A stretch of DNA of 64,000 bases from Microbacterium saperdae (GTDB taxonomy: Bacteria > Actinomycetota > Actinomycetes > Actinomycetales > Microbacteriaceae): NCBI RefSeq assembly GCF_006716345.1, contig NZ_VFOX01000001.1:1922001-1986000 (forward strand), written 5' to 3'. A program made the position numbers and the translations under genes. Below, piece after piece: positions 35,697 through 43,663 of the stretch (the first letter of the stretch is position 1; each line of letters starts with the position of its first letter). A model generated the notes under the pieces. The model was not told the origin of the DNA, made no database searches, and saw only the letters and a list, made by a program, of their open reading frames with translations.

Positions 35697-36803
35697 TCAG
35701 GGTGTGGTGCGCTTGTGGATCTGGTGGAACAGTGCGGCGAAGTCGGCGGGTTTCTCGAAGTGGAACCCGTGTCCGGTGTCGACGCGTTCGATGACGCAGT
35801 CGGCCATGCGATCACATGCGCGTGCCGCGTCGTCGTCGGTCATCGCGCCTTCGAGGATGCCGGCGTCGGTGATCCGCCAGTTTGCGTGCACGAGGATCGA
35901 GGGCTGTAGGACCTTCTCGAGGGTCGCCGCCTGGTCGAAACCCTCCTGCCAGGCAAGGGTGTAGAACGCGTCGGCGAAAGCCGGATCGAACTCGTGCATG
36001 TACGCGAAGGACTCGTTCGTGTTCGGCGGTAGGAACCAAAGTGATAGCGGCTGATCGGGATGCTTCTGACGGTAGCTCTTGGCGTAGCTGACGATGCCGT
36101 CGCGGCCGCCGCCGAAGTATCCGATCCACCCGTTGTGCTCGATGTACCACGAGGCGAAGTCGTCAACGGCGTCCTGCTGCAGGTACTCGTGCGCCGGTTC
36201 AGCCAGGTCGACGTAGTTGAACTGCTGGGGCATGCGGTCGGGATCCGTGGAGAAGAACGGCGGATCCTCGAACACCAGACCCCGTACCTGCTCGGGTGCG
36301 GCGGCCGCGACCCATGCGGCGACGAGCCCGCCGGATGAATGGCCGGACAGGATGACCGGTTCGCCGATCACCTCGCGGATGAAGTCGACGACGTCTTGGC
36401 CCAGGTGGTGCACGTCGTACCGCCCGGGAGTGCGGGCCGAGTCGCCGTGCCCGGCGAAGTCGATCGCGTACACGTGGAAGCCCGTGGCCAGCTCGGGGAG
36501 CGTCCGTGCGTACGATGCCCAGGCGGCACCCTGGCCGTGCAGCAGCAGGACGGCCGGACCGTTGTCGGGTCCTTCGGTGAAGTTGAGCTCGGTGCCGCTG
36601 GGAAGCACGGCCTGCGCTTCGCGGAAACCGGCGTCTTGGACGCGCTGCAGGTCACGCGACGCATAGGTGGTGTTGTTCCAGGCGTAGCCGCCCAGCCCTG
36701 CAGAGCCAACGACGACGATCACTGCGACCGTGATCGCGACAGTCATCCACATCCTTCTGCCCTTCTGTGGAGCGCTCGGCGTGTCCCGACGGGCTTCCTT
36801 CAC
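35697..36803 (-). CDS. Membrane-anchored alpha/beta hydrolase
   Basis: Serine hydrolase of 368 residues with an N-terminal membrane anchor (MWMTVAITVAVIVVVGSAGLGGYAW, residues 18-42) and an outward-facing catalytic domain. Oxyanion region VLLLHGQGAAWASY, nucleophile elbow LSGHSSGG, an acid in the HANWRITDAG region and terminal DTGHGFHFEKP supply the expected triad. The start is GTG 36803; ATG 36752 would begin at the anchor. It is divergent from an AbrB-like gene and is the first of three hydrolase genes in the element. The substrate is unknown. Confidence 0.85.
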   Translation of the reverse strand: MKEARRDTPSAPQKGRRMWMTVAITVAVIVVVGSAGLGGYAWNNTTYASRDLQRVQDAGFREAQAVLPSGTELNFTEGPDNGPAVLLLHGQGAAWASYARTLPELATGFHVYAIDFAGHGDSARTPGRYDVHHLGQDVVDFIREVIGEPVILSGHSSGGLVAAWVAAAAPEQVRGLVFEDPPFFSTDPDRMPQQFNYVDLAEPAHEYLQQDAVDDFASWYIEHNGWIGYFGGGRDGIVSYAKSYRQKHPDQPLSLWFLPPNTNESFAYMHEFDPAFADAFYTLAWQEGFDQAATLEKVLQPSILVHANWRITDAGILEGAMTDDDAARACDRMADCVIERVDTGHGFHFEKPADFAALFHQIHKRTTP

Positions 36804-36809
36804 GCGAGC

Positions 36810-36835
36810 TATTTGACATGTATAACATGTATTTC
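36810..36835. promoter_or_regulatory. Repeated ACATGTA motif between hydrolase and AbrB-like genes
   Basis: After TTTGACATGTATAAC comes a second ACATGTATT and then a third CATGT, with ten-base periodicity; ACATGT is itself palindromic. It lies at the start of the AbrB-like gene and seven bases from the divergent hydrolase start, so it could be an autoregulatory operator for both. Confidence 0.4.
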
Positions 36836-37093
36836 ATGTCCAACGAGTATGGTGATGTCCACTACGGTCCCGAGGGTCGCGTGTTTTACGGCTCGGTGAC
36901 GGTCGGTGAGCGAGGTCAGGTCGTGATCCCTGCGCAGGCGCGTCGCGACCATGAGATCGAGCCGGGGCAGAAGCTCATCGTGCTCGGGAACGCGGACGGG
37001 ATTGCCCTGATGAGCATCGATAAGCTGCTCGCCGTGCTCGGCGACTCGGCCGAGCTACTCACACACGTGAAGAAGACGTCCGACGGCAGCTAA
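36836..37093 (+). CDS. AbrB/MazE-like DNA-binding protein
   Basis: Protein of 85 residues with a swapped-hairpin AbrB domain (YGSVTVGERGQVVIPAQARRDHEIEPGQKLIVLG) followed by an acidic helical tail. Such proteins act as transition-state regulators or antitoxins. No toxin gene lies next to it, so a regulator for the divergent hydrolase is the simpler reading. ATG 36836 (MSNEYGDVHYG) leaves the repeated ACATGTA motif outside the gene; ATG 36818 would add six residues. Confidence 0.78.
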   Translation: MSNEYGDVHYGPEGRVFYGSVTVGERGQVVIPAQARRDHEIEPGQKLIVLGNADGIALMSIDKLLAVLGDSAELLTHVKKTSDGS

Positions 37094-37456
37094 GCGTTGC
37101 CGGCAGCACAGGATGCGCTCGGACACAGCGACTCTCCTCCGACGGTGAGCTTGCCCGAACGCGGGATCGTCGCGGAAGCACGCGCCCTTTGTGCAAGTAC
37201 TGAGATGACGAGTCTGAGTGGACTCGGGACGGTTGGTCGTTGATTGCCGATCGTGTGTGGGAGAAAGCTGGCACGGGGAATCAGCGAGGCGCAGACACCT
37301 CGCGGAGCTCAGACTCGGCCCACTGGGACCGGCTCTTGCTTGGCGTCGACGGTGGCGCTGTGGGCTCGGTTTCGTCGGTGTGGCCCGTACCTGCTGGGTG
37401 AGGCTGTTCGTCGCACACGAGCGCGGACAGGCCCCGAACAGCAGGGAGCCACCGTC
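37094..37456. other. 363-base stretch without a convincing gene
   Basis: Lies between the AbrB-like gene and the methyltransferase gene. All frames have poor codon bias. It contains one copy of the recurrent leader motif (CCCGTACCTGCTGGGTGA at 37384-37401) 56 bases before the methyltransferase ATG and GGGAG at 37443-37447 as its ribosome-binding site. Confidence 0.6.
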
Positions 37457-38542
37457 ATGCCCGACCCCACCCCGCCGACCAGAGCGCCGCTGACCGAACT
37501 ACCCAAGCCGACGTTCGCCGACGATCGGGCCACGCTCTATCTTGGGGACGCGGTCGAGACCCTCCCGCTCCTACCCGAGGCCAGCATCGACGCGCTGGTC
37601 ACCGACCCGCCGTACGGGCTTAGCTTCAACGGGCAGACCTGGGACGACGCATCCGGGTTCCGGGAATCCCTCCCACACATCGACACCAGTGCGATGAGTG
37701 CACCGGAGGTGTTCGAGACGTGGTGCACGGCGTGGGCTGCGGGAGCATTGCGTGCGTTGAAGCCGGGTGCGTATGTTGCAGCGTTCGGTGGTGCACGCAC
37801 CTGGCATCGCATGGTGCGTGGGATCGAGAATGCAGGGTTCGAAATCCGCGATCAGATTGCATGGCTGCACACCACCGGGATGCCCAAGAGCATGGACCTC
37901 TCGCACGCCATCGACAAGCACCACGGCATGCAACGCACCGACCGGATCGTGCAGACCACTGATCACGACGGGGTGCTCGGCGCGACCCGCACGGTCCTGT
38001 CCAAAGGCACCCCGGTCACCGAGGACGCGCAGCAGTGGGATGGATGGGGCACGGCACTGCGGCCGGCATTCGAGCCGATCATCATCGCCCGCAAGCCACC
38101 CGAAGGAAACCTCGTCCGCAACGTCCTCAAGCATGGCGTCGGCGGGATCAACATCGACGACGGCAGGTTCGCTGACGGCCGGTGGCCGACGAACGTCGCA
38201 TTCGACCCCGGGCAGGCGGATGCGCTGGATGTGCTGACCGGGACGTGGCAGGGCGAGTCGCTGTCGCGGAAGTTCCCCATCTTTCGCTTCGAGCACAAAC
38301 CCAACGCCGCGGAACGGCCCCGCGCGTTCGGGGTCTCGCACACGACGGTGAAGCCGCTGGCGCTGATGCGGTGGCTGATCACGCTCGTGACACCGCCTCG
38401 CGGGGTCGTGTTGGAGCCGTTCGCTGGGTCGGGAACGACGGTTGAAGCGGCGCTTGGTTGTGGGACTCGGGTTGTAGCGGTTGAGAAGAGCGCAGACTTC
38501 CTGCCACTGGTCACCTCCAGGATCGAGCGCATGTTGCCATAG
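37457..38542 (+). CDS. Orphan DNA methyltransferase (beta class, N4-C/N6-A)
   Basis: Amino-methyltransferase of 361 residues. The catalytic motif DPPYG at residues 50-54 comes before the SAM-binding motif VVLEPFAGSGTTVEAA at the C-terminus, the beta-class order. HTTVKPLALMRWLI is the usual motif X region. No restriction endonuclease gene is nearby, so the likely role is self-protection of the element against host restriction, as for other methyltransferases on conjugative elements. The recognition sequence cannot be read from the protein. The ATG at 37457 has GGGAG nine bases upstream. Confidence 0.88.
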   Translation: MPDPTPPTRAPLTELPKPTFADDRATLYLGDAVETLPLLPEASIDALVTDPPYGLSFNGQTWDDASGFRESLPHIDTSAMSAPEVFETWCTAWAAGALRALKPGAYVAAFGGARTWHRMVRGIENAGFEIRDQIAWLHTTGMPKSMDLSHAIDKHHGMQRTDRIVQTTDHDGVLGATRTVLSKGTPVTEDAQQWDGWGTALRPAFEPIIIARKPPEGNLVRNVLKHGVGGINIDDGRFADGRWPTNVAFDPGQADALDVLTGTWQGESLSRKFPIFRFEHKPNAAERPRAFGVSHTTVKPLALMRWLITLVTPPRGVVLEPFAGSGTTVEAALGCGTRVVAVEKSADFLPLVTSRIERMLP

Positions 38543-38579
38543 GCCATGAGCCGTGCTCGGCCTCGCTGTCCGCGGGTGT

Positions 38580-39293
38580 TCAGTGCCTGTCGTCGGTGGC
38601 TGACTCCAGTTGCTCGGCGTAATTGTGTAGCTCGGCGGCTCCCTTGAGCGCCTGGCGTGAGCGGGCGCTGAGGGAGCGAGAGCGCTCGTCGAGCGCGCGT
38701 TCCAGTGCTGCTGGCGATCCTGCGCTGCTTATGGCTCCCACGACGGGGCTGATGCGTTCGAACAGATACCCTCCTTGTCGCAGCAGGCGGATGATCCGGG
38801 CGATGTGCATTTGAGGCTCCGTGTATGAGCGGCGCTGGGTGTGCGGATCGCGTTCTGCGCTGAGCAGCCCCGCGTCTTCCCAGACGCGAAGCGTGGATGT
38901 CTTCACGCCGAGCATCGTGGCCAGCTCGCCGATACTGACCCGATCTGCCGTCGGGGCGGGAAGTGGCGCGTCGTCGAGCACGGAGTGCAGCGCTACCGAT
39001 AGATCGCGCAGTTCCTGGCGTTGACGATGCAGCACCGCGTGGCTGGCATCGAGCCGAGCTAACGCTTCGTCGAGGTCTCCCGCTGTGGCCAGGGTCATGA
39101 CCTCGTTAGCGATTGCTGGGCCGTGGCCCGCTGACAAGGCTCGGTACGCGCGAGCGGCTCGCACATGTATCCCGGCGTATCGCCGATATCCACTCGTGGT
39201 GCGTTCCGCGCGAGGCAACGCACCGTCAGCTTCCCAATTGCGGATCGTCTGCGGGGTCACCCCCACCTCCCGAGCCACGTCCACCGGCCTCAC
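38580..39293 (-). CDS. Tandem-MerR-domain transcriptional regulator
   Basis: Regulator of 237 residues with two MerR-type winged helices: RPVDVAREVGVTPQTIRNWE followed by GALPRAERTTSGYRRY near the N-terminus, and SIGELATMLGVKTSTLRVWE followed by GLLSAERDPHTQRRSYTE from about residue 120. One MerR domain per chain is the norm; here the two are joined by a helical linker rich in His/Arg/Gln. GTG 39293 is preferred because AGAGAGG lies seven bases upstream; TTG 39347 would add 18 poorly conserved residues. It is divergent from the 58-residue gene that leads the transfer region and may control it. Confidence 0.85.
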   Translation of the reverse strand: MRPVDVAREVGVTPQTIRNWEADGALPRAERTTSGYRRYAGIHVRAARAYRALSAGHGPAIANEVMTLATAGDLDEALARLDASHAVLHRQRQELRDLSVALHSVLDDAPLPAPTADRVSIGELATMLGVKTSTLRVWEDAGLLSAERDPHTQRRSYTEPQMHIARIIRLLRQGGYLFERISPVVGAISSAGSPAALERALDERSRSLSARSRQALKGAAELHNYAEQLESATDDRH

Positions 39294-39358
39294 GAAACCA
39301 CCTCTCTCACAACTCTTCGCCCGCTCCTCGTCAGACGAGCTCCCCAAGTTTATAACAG

Positions 39359-39378
39359 CACTTGAGTGTCACACTTGA
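39359..39378. promoter_or_regulatory. CACTTGA direct repeats in the MerR/transfer-region promoter
   Basis: CACTTGA occurs at 39359-39365 and again at 39372-39378, with the palindrome AGTGTCACACT between and overlapping them. It lies between divergent starts at 39293 and 39408, a likely binding site for the tandem-MerR protein. Confidence 0.4.
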
Positions 39379-39407
39379 ACTAACGATTCGACAGGGAAGG
39401 ACGTGAC

Positions 39408-39584
39408 ATGAAGTTTCGACTCGAGGTGGATCTCGAACAGCTCGATGGCACAGCGCAGGAGGAGCTGGGGCGCATCCTGCGGTACTGGGCCGGGAACCTC
39501 AAGCACTACACGCTGGAGCCGGGAGCCGGAGAGACCATCAGCGACTCCCGGTATGAGGCGGTCGGCGAGTGGCGGATCCAGTAA
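39408..39584 (+). CDS. Small conserved element protein, 58 residues
   Basis: Short gene with AGGGAAGG before ATG 39408, encoding MKFRLEVDLEQLDGTAQEEL and ending GEWRIQ. It is acidic with a beta-strand/helix pattern (LGRILRYWAGNLKHYTLEPG) and has coding-type third-position GC. It is the first gene of the rightward transfer region and is divergent from the tandem-MerR regulator. The function is unknown. Confidence 0.7.
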   Translation: MKFRLEVDLEQLDGTAQEELGRILRYWAGNLKHYTLEPGAGETISDSRYEAVGEWRIQ

Positions 39585-39663
39585 CAGAGCTGTCACTCAC
39601 GCTCAGCGCCAGAAGTTGAGTTTTTCGATGAACCCGCCGGGTCCGGCCAAGATCGGATGGCCT

Positions 39664-39680
39664 CCGTACCTGACGGGCAG
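39664..39680 (+). promoter_or_regulatory. Recurrent leader motif, copy before ParB-like gene
   Basis: CCGTACCTGACGGGCAG lies 20 bases before the ATG at 39701, within GCCTCCGTACC...GGAAGGC. It is one of nine similar leader elements described in the findings. Confidence 0.5.
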
Positions 39681-39700
39681 GAAGGCAACGGAGGTGCGTC

Positions 39701-40834
39701 ATGAGTCGGGGTCATTTGGTGTTGGAGCATGCGACGGATCAGATCATCGATGGTCATTCCTACCGGCGTGACCTTGGGGAGTTGGAGGAGTTGACGGAGT
39801 CGATCCGACGGTTCGGGTTGCTGTCGCCGATCGTGATCACCACCGGCAACGTCCTCATCTCCGGCAACCGTCGCCTCGCTGTCATGCGCGCCCTCGGGCA
39901 CCGCACGGTCCCGGTGTGGGTTGTGCAGGGCGTCTCGGACAAGCTCTCCACCGTGCTGGCGATCCAGGACGAGAACACCCTCCACAAGATGCTCACCCCC
40001 ATCGAACAAGCAGAGCTCTACGAGGAGCTCAAGCAGCTTTACGCCGAAGAGAACGCCCGCAAGCAGGAGAGCACCCAGTTCGGCTCTCTCACCCGCACCC
40101 CCGACACCAACGTTCACGTTGAGGGTGGGGAGGAGTCGGGTGTTCGCGGGAGTGAACACGGTGGTGTTGATTCAACACCACCGCAACCGGCAGGTACCGG
40201 TGCCGGTGGGAAGACGCGCATCCAAGCCGCGAAAGCCGTCACCGGCCGGGACTCTCACTCGATGCTCGACCAGGTCGTGGAGCTCAAGCAGATCGCCGCA
40301 TCCGATGCCGAGCATCCCGAGGTGCGGCAAGCCGCCGCCGAAGCGCTCCTCGAGCTCAACACGGACGGGAAGGTCAACGGCCGCTACCTGCGAGTGAAGC
40401 TCCTCCAAGCACTGAACACCCTCGACAGGTGGGCGCTCGACCCGGACGAGCCGGACGCGGTGCGTGAGGCGGCTGCGGCGGAGCTCGAGCTGGTGAAGGC
40501 GCAGGAGCATCCCAAGGATGCGATGAAGGAAGTAACGCGGGCGCTTTCCCGGGTGGGGCAGTTGCGGAAGGATGCCGCCGCGCTCGCTCCACGGGAGGGG
40601 TGGAAGGACGCGGACCCGTTGCTGCGGCAGAAACACGCCATCCGCAAGCTCGTCGATCTGCTGCGCCGGGAGCACGGCTGGTGGGACCGCTACAACCCGA
40701 CCGACTTCGGCCAGTACGCCGATGCCGAGCAGTGGGAACTCGTCCAGACCTACATCACCGAAACCGCAACATTCCTCGACCAGGCCCGCACTGCACGAAT
40801 GACGAGCGAGGAGAACGCTGATGCCGACGTTTGA
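39701..40834 (+). CDS. ParB-like nuclease-domain protein
   Basis: Protein of 377 residues. Residues 1-110 are a ParB/Srx-type domain with ISGNRRLAVMRALGHRTVPVWVV (the GxRR-type motif) and LAIQDENTLHKMLTPIEQA. The rest is helical with low-complexity linker sequence (residues 140-170) and a C-terminal helical region. It probably binds DNA and CTP-like nucleotides and may help maintain or regulate the element. No parA is nearby, so a role in plasmid-type partition is less likely than transfer regulation. It is preceded by GGAGG and overlaps the next gene by 14 bases. Confidence 0.82.
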   Translation: MSRGHLVLEHATDQIIDGHSYRRDLGELEELTESIRRFGLLSPIVITTGNVLISGNRRLAVMRALGHRTVPVWVVQGVSDKLSTVLAIQDENTLHKMLTPIEQAELYEELKQLYAEENARKQESTQFGSLTRTPDTNVHVEGGEESGVRGSEHGGVDSTPPQPAGTGAGGKTRIQAAKAVTGRDSHSMLDQVVELKQIAASDAEHPEVRQAAAEALLELNTDGKVNGRYLRVKLLQALNTLDRWALDPDEPDAVREAAAAELELVKAQEHPKDAMKEVTRALSRVGQLRKDAAALAPREGWKDADPLLRQKHAIRKLVDLLRREHGWWDRYNPTDFGQYADAEQWELVQTYITETATFLDQARTARMTSEENADADV

Positions 40835-41285
40835 GGACCCGTCCCGGGATGCGGATGAGCTGGCGGAGGCCGCGCGGGGGCTGGCGTATGCGACCCGGCA
40901 GATCGAGACCCCAGAGGACACGTATGAGGTTCTCGGGTCGTTGCATCTGACGTTGTCGCGGATCCAGCAGGGCCTGCAGCAGCTCGCGGCCTGGCACGAC
41001 CGACACGCCTCGTTCGCCGCCACCGACGACGGGGACCGGGCCGCGGGACATGAGCACGCGGTCAAAGCATCGGGGTGGTTGACGGTCGCCGCTGCCTCCA
41101 CGGAGCAGGTGGTCCAGCTCGTGATGAAAGCCCACAGCGAGAACGGGCGGATCGCCTGGCAACCCGAGACCGCACCAACACGATCTGCGGGGCTCGCTGA
41201 AGCACTCGCGGAACGGGAAGCGGCCCTCGATCCCGAACCCCCAGCAAGCGGACACACCAGCCAGAGCACGGGCCTCACCCGCTGA
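40821..41285 (+). CDS. Conserved transfer-region protein with LAEREAxLDPEPPA tail
   Basis: Helical soluble protein of 154 residues, starting MPTFEDPSRDADELAEAARG. No enzymatic motif is seen. The C-terminus has GLAEALAEREAALDPEPPAS, almost the same as ALAEREAQLDPEPPAATAS near the end of the SSB at 55926-56429. That shared tail suggests a common binding partner. It overlaps the ParB-like gene and probably belongs to the DNA-processing part of the conjugation set. Confidence 0.75.
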   Translation: MPTFEDPSRDADELAEAARGLAYATRQIETPEDTYEVLGSLHLTLSRIQQGLQQLAAWHDRHASFAATDDGDRAAGHEHAVKASGWLTVAAASTEQVVQLVMKAHSENGRIAWQPETAPTRSAGLAEALAEREAALDPEPPASGHTSQSTGLTR

Positions 41286-41296
41286 ACAAGGGCCGG

Positions 41297-41337
41297 TGGC
41301 GGGCGGGCGGCGCACCTATCGGGTGACCCCGCCCGCT
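41297..41337 (+). promoter_or_regulatory. Recurrent leader hairpin before VirB8-like gene
   Basis: GCGGGCGG at 41300-41309 pairs with the later CCCGCCCGC, and the inner CACC-TATC-GGGTG forms an apical stem. GCGCACCTATCGGGTGACCCC carries the shared core. It ends 21 bases before the start codon. Confidence 0.55.
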
Positions 41338-41357
41338 TCTTGTTGGAAGGCCCGCCC

Positions 41358-42056
41358 ATGTCCTCTGCTCACACCGACGACCAGCAGCGTCGTAGCCGTC
41401 GTCTGATCATCACGCTCACCGCGACCGGGCTTGTCATCGTGGTGCTCGCCGGGATTGGCATTTACGGCCTCATCACCGGCCCTGGCGACGCTGATGATCC
41501 CGGGGATCACACCCCGAACTCGTCCACGGCCTCGGTCGACCCCACCGCCCCGGACGGGCAGCCGGAAGAGGCGGAGTTGCCAGCCCTGCCGCGCACGAAC
41601 AACCCCGAGACCTACGTGCGTGCGGTCGCGGAGGCGTTGTTCGACTGGGACACGTTCACCCTGCTGACCCCTTCGGATCACCGGGCAGTGTTGATTGAAG
41701 ACGCCGACCCATCCGGCACGGAGACTCCCGGGTTGATCGCGGACCTGGACGGATACTTCCCGTCGACGGCGACGTGGCGGGATCTCGCCGAATACCGCAC
41801 CCGCCAGCACCTCGAGATCGACCAGGTGTTCGTCCCCGCGCAGTGGGAGGAAGCCGTAGCTGCCTCCGGTGGGCAGATCACCGAGGGGACGGTGGCGTAC
41901 ACGGTCGAGGGGACGAGGCACCGAGACGGGGTCTGGTACGACGACCCCGTCGAAAGCTCGCATGCGGTGGCATTCACGGTGTTCGTGTCCTGTGCGCCGG
42001 TGTTCGACCGGTGCCATCTGCTGCGCCTGTCCGAACTCGACAACCCCCTCCACTAG
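41358..42056 (+). CDS. VirB8/TcpC-like conjugation protein
   Basis: Single-span membrane protein of 232 residues. After a basic N-terminus (DDQQRRSRR) comes one membrane helix (LIITLTATGLVIVVLAGIGIYGLI), then an acidic linker and an extracytoplasmic domain with NPETYVRAVAEALFDWDTFTLL, in the manner of NTF2-like VirB8/TcpC assembly factors. Two Cys near the end (SCAPVFDRCHLL) could form a disulphide. GGAAGG lies eight bases before ATG 41358. The VirB8 assignment rests on topology and context, not strong sequence identity. Confidence 0.65.
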   Translation: MSSAHTDDQQRRSRRLIITLTATGLVIVVLAGIGIYGLITGPGDADDPGDHTPNSSTASVDPTAPDGQPEEAELPALPRTNNPETYVRAVAEALFDWDTFTLLTPSDHRAVLIEDADPSGTETPGLIADLDGYFPSTATWRDLAEYRTRQHLEIDQVFVPAQWEEAVAASGGQITEGTVAYTVEGTRHRDGVWYDDPVESSHAVAFTVFVSCAPVFDRCHLLRLSELDNPLH

Positions 42057-42070
42057 CCGAAGGGGTTGTG

Positions 42071-43243
42071 ATGAAGAAGCTCCTCGCCGCCGCAGTCACG
42101 TTCATGCTGCTCGCCCCGATGCTCGGCCTGCTCAGCATCGGAGTGCTCGTGAACCCGGCCGTCCTCAACCAGGGGAACTGCATCGCCAGTGGTGTGATCC
42201 TCGGTCCGATCCCGGACGAGCTCGAGGTCACCATGAAGGACGGGTACACCTTCACGCTCAACAAGCAGCAGCTCACCCACGCGGGAACCATCATCACCGT
42301 CGGCAGCAGCATCCCCGGGGTGGGGCGGGACGGGATCTTGATTGCGTTGATGGCGGCGCTGACGGAGTCGACGCTGCGGCAGTTGGCGAACACCGGCACC
42401 TACCCCGAGAGCGGCGACTACCCGAACGACGGCAACGGCTCCGACCACGACAGCTTGGGCCTGTTCCAGATGCGCCCGCAGTCCGGGTGGGGCACGGTTG
42501 CCGAGCTCATGGACACGACCTATCAGGCGCGGGCGTTCTACGGCGGACCCGACGGTCCCAACTACCCCTCGCCGCGTGGGCTGCTCGATATTCCGGGGTG
42601 GCAGCAGATGGACAAGGGCGAAGCCGCCCAAGCCGTGGAAGTGTCTGCTTACCCGGATCGGTATCAGAACTACGAGCCCGTCGCCCGCACCATCCTCGAC
42701 ACCCTCACCCGCAACAGCAGCGGTGGGAATGGCGGCGGGGTGCCTGGGGACACGAATATCCCGGAGACGAGCCGGTTGGTGTTTCCGCTGCCGACGGGCA
42801 GCTATGTACACACCTCCTCGTTCGGACCGCGGATCGACCCCATCACCGGGGAGGCGCGCCTGCACGCCGGGACCGACTGGGCAGCCCCCGACGGCACACC
42901 GATCTTCTCGTTGGCCGACGGCCTGGTGACCTATGCGGGGATGGTCGATGGGTATTCGGGGCAGATCACCATCGAGCACACCATCGGTGGCGAGAAGGTC
43001 GCGACGAAGTACATCCACATGTGGGCACACGGCATCCACGTCACAGCCGGGGACCGCGTCACCGCAGGCCAACACATCGGCGACGTCGGATCCTCCGGCC
43101 ACTCGACCGGCCCGCACCTGCATTTCCAAGTCCACCCCGGCGGAGCGAACGCCCCCGCCGTCGATGCAGAGCCGTGGCTCGCAGAGCACGGCGTGGAGGG
43201 CATCGACGCGCCGGTCGGTGGCGGACCGGGCTGCACCACCTGA
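42071..43243 (+). CDS. M23 peptidase with lysozyme-like domain (conjugation cell-wall hydrolase)
   Basis: Secreted cell-wall hydrolase of 390 residues. A signal or anchor segment (LLAAAVTFMLLAPMLGLLSIGVLV) is followed by a transglycosylase-like helical domain containing ALTESTLRQLANTG and SLGLFQMRPQSGWG, then a C-terminal M23 metallopeptidase with HAGTDW and HLHFQVHP zinc motifs. It should open peptidoglycan locally so the transfer channel can cross the wall. A VirB8-like gene precedes it and a pilin-like gene follows. Confidence 0.88.
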   Translation: MKKLLAAAVTFMLLAPMLGLLSIGVLVNPAVLNQGNCIASGVILGPIPDELEVTMKDGYTFTLNKQQLTHAGTIITVGSSIPGVGRDGILIALMAALTESTLRQLANTGTYPESGDYPNDGNGSDHDSLGLFQMRPQSGWGTVAELMDTTYQARAFYGGPDGPNYPSPRGLLDIPGWQQMDKGEAAQAVEVSAYPDRYQNYEPVARTILDTLTRNSSGGNGGGVPGDTNIPETSRLVFPLPTGSYVHTSSFGPRIDPITGEARLHAGTDWAAPDGTPIFSLADGLVTYAGMVDGYSGQITIEHTIGGEKVATKYIHMWAHGIHVTAGDRVTAGQHIGDVGSSGHSTGPHLHFQVHPGGANAPAVDAEPWLAEHGVEGIDAPVGGGPGCTT

Positions 43244-43273
43244 CCCAAGCTGACCCGAGCTGAGGGAGGCCTG

Positions 43274-43314
43274 GCGGGGTGGGCGGCGCACCTGACCGGT
43301 GCCCACCCACCCCC
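43274..43314 (+). promoter_or_regulatory. Recurrent leader hairpin before first DUF6112 gene
   Basis: GGTGGGC pairs with GCCCACC around GGCGCACCTGACCGGT; the inner GCACC-TGACC-GGTGC is a perfect stem. The hairpin ends about 20 bases before ATG 43334, which has GAGGAG upstream. Confidence 0.55.
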
Positions 43315-43333
43315 TTGTCTTGAGGAGAACCGC

Positions 43334-43633
43334 ATGTCCGTCACCACCCTGACGCTGCTACCGGCCGAGAACGTCTACCCCGACCTCTCCGGTGTCGGAG
43401 GCCGCTCCACCCTCATCGAGATCGTCGGCGCACTACTCACCATCGTGCTGATCGTCTCCGTCCTCATGCTCATCGTCTCCGGGATCGTCTGGGCCGTGTC
43501 CTCGTCGGCGGGGAACCCCCAGACCGCGACGAAAGGGAAGGTCGGGGTGTTCGTCGCCCTCGGAGCTGCCGTCCTCGCAGGTGCTGGGGTGACGTGGATG
43601 AACTTCCTGTTGAACCTCGGCGACACCCTGTAG
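43334..43633 (+). CDS. DUF6112-type pilin-like membrane protein 1
   Basis: Protein of 99 residues with a short soluble N-terminus and two membrane helices (LIEIVGALLTIVLIVSVLMLIVSGIVW and VGVFVALGAAVLAGAGVTWMNFLL) joined by a small loop with Lys (QTATKGKVG), the architecture of TrbC/VirB2-like conjugation pilins. It is clearly paralogous to the protein at 45608-45931 (shared NP.....GKVGV block). A cargo pair on the opposite strand now separates the two. Confidence 0.8.
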   Translation: MSVTTLTLLPAENVYPDLSGVGGRSTLIEIVGALLTIVLIVSVLMLIVSGIVWAVSSSAGNPQTATKGKVGVFVALGAAVLAGAGVTWMNFLLNLGDTL

Positions 43634-43663
43634 GGCACGCTGCGTCGTCGTCGACGTGGCGGT

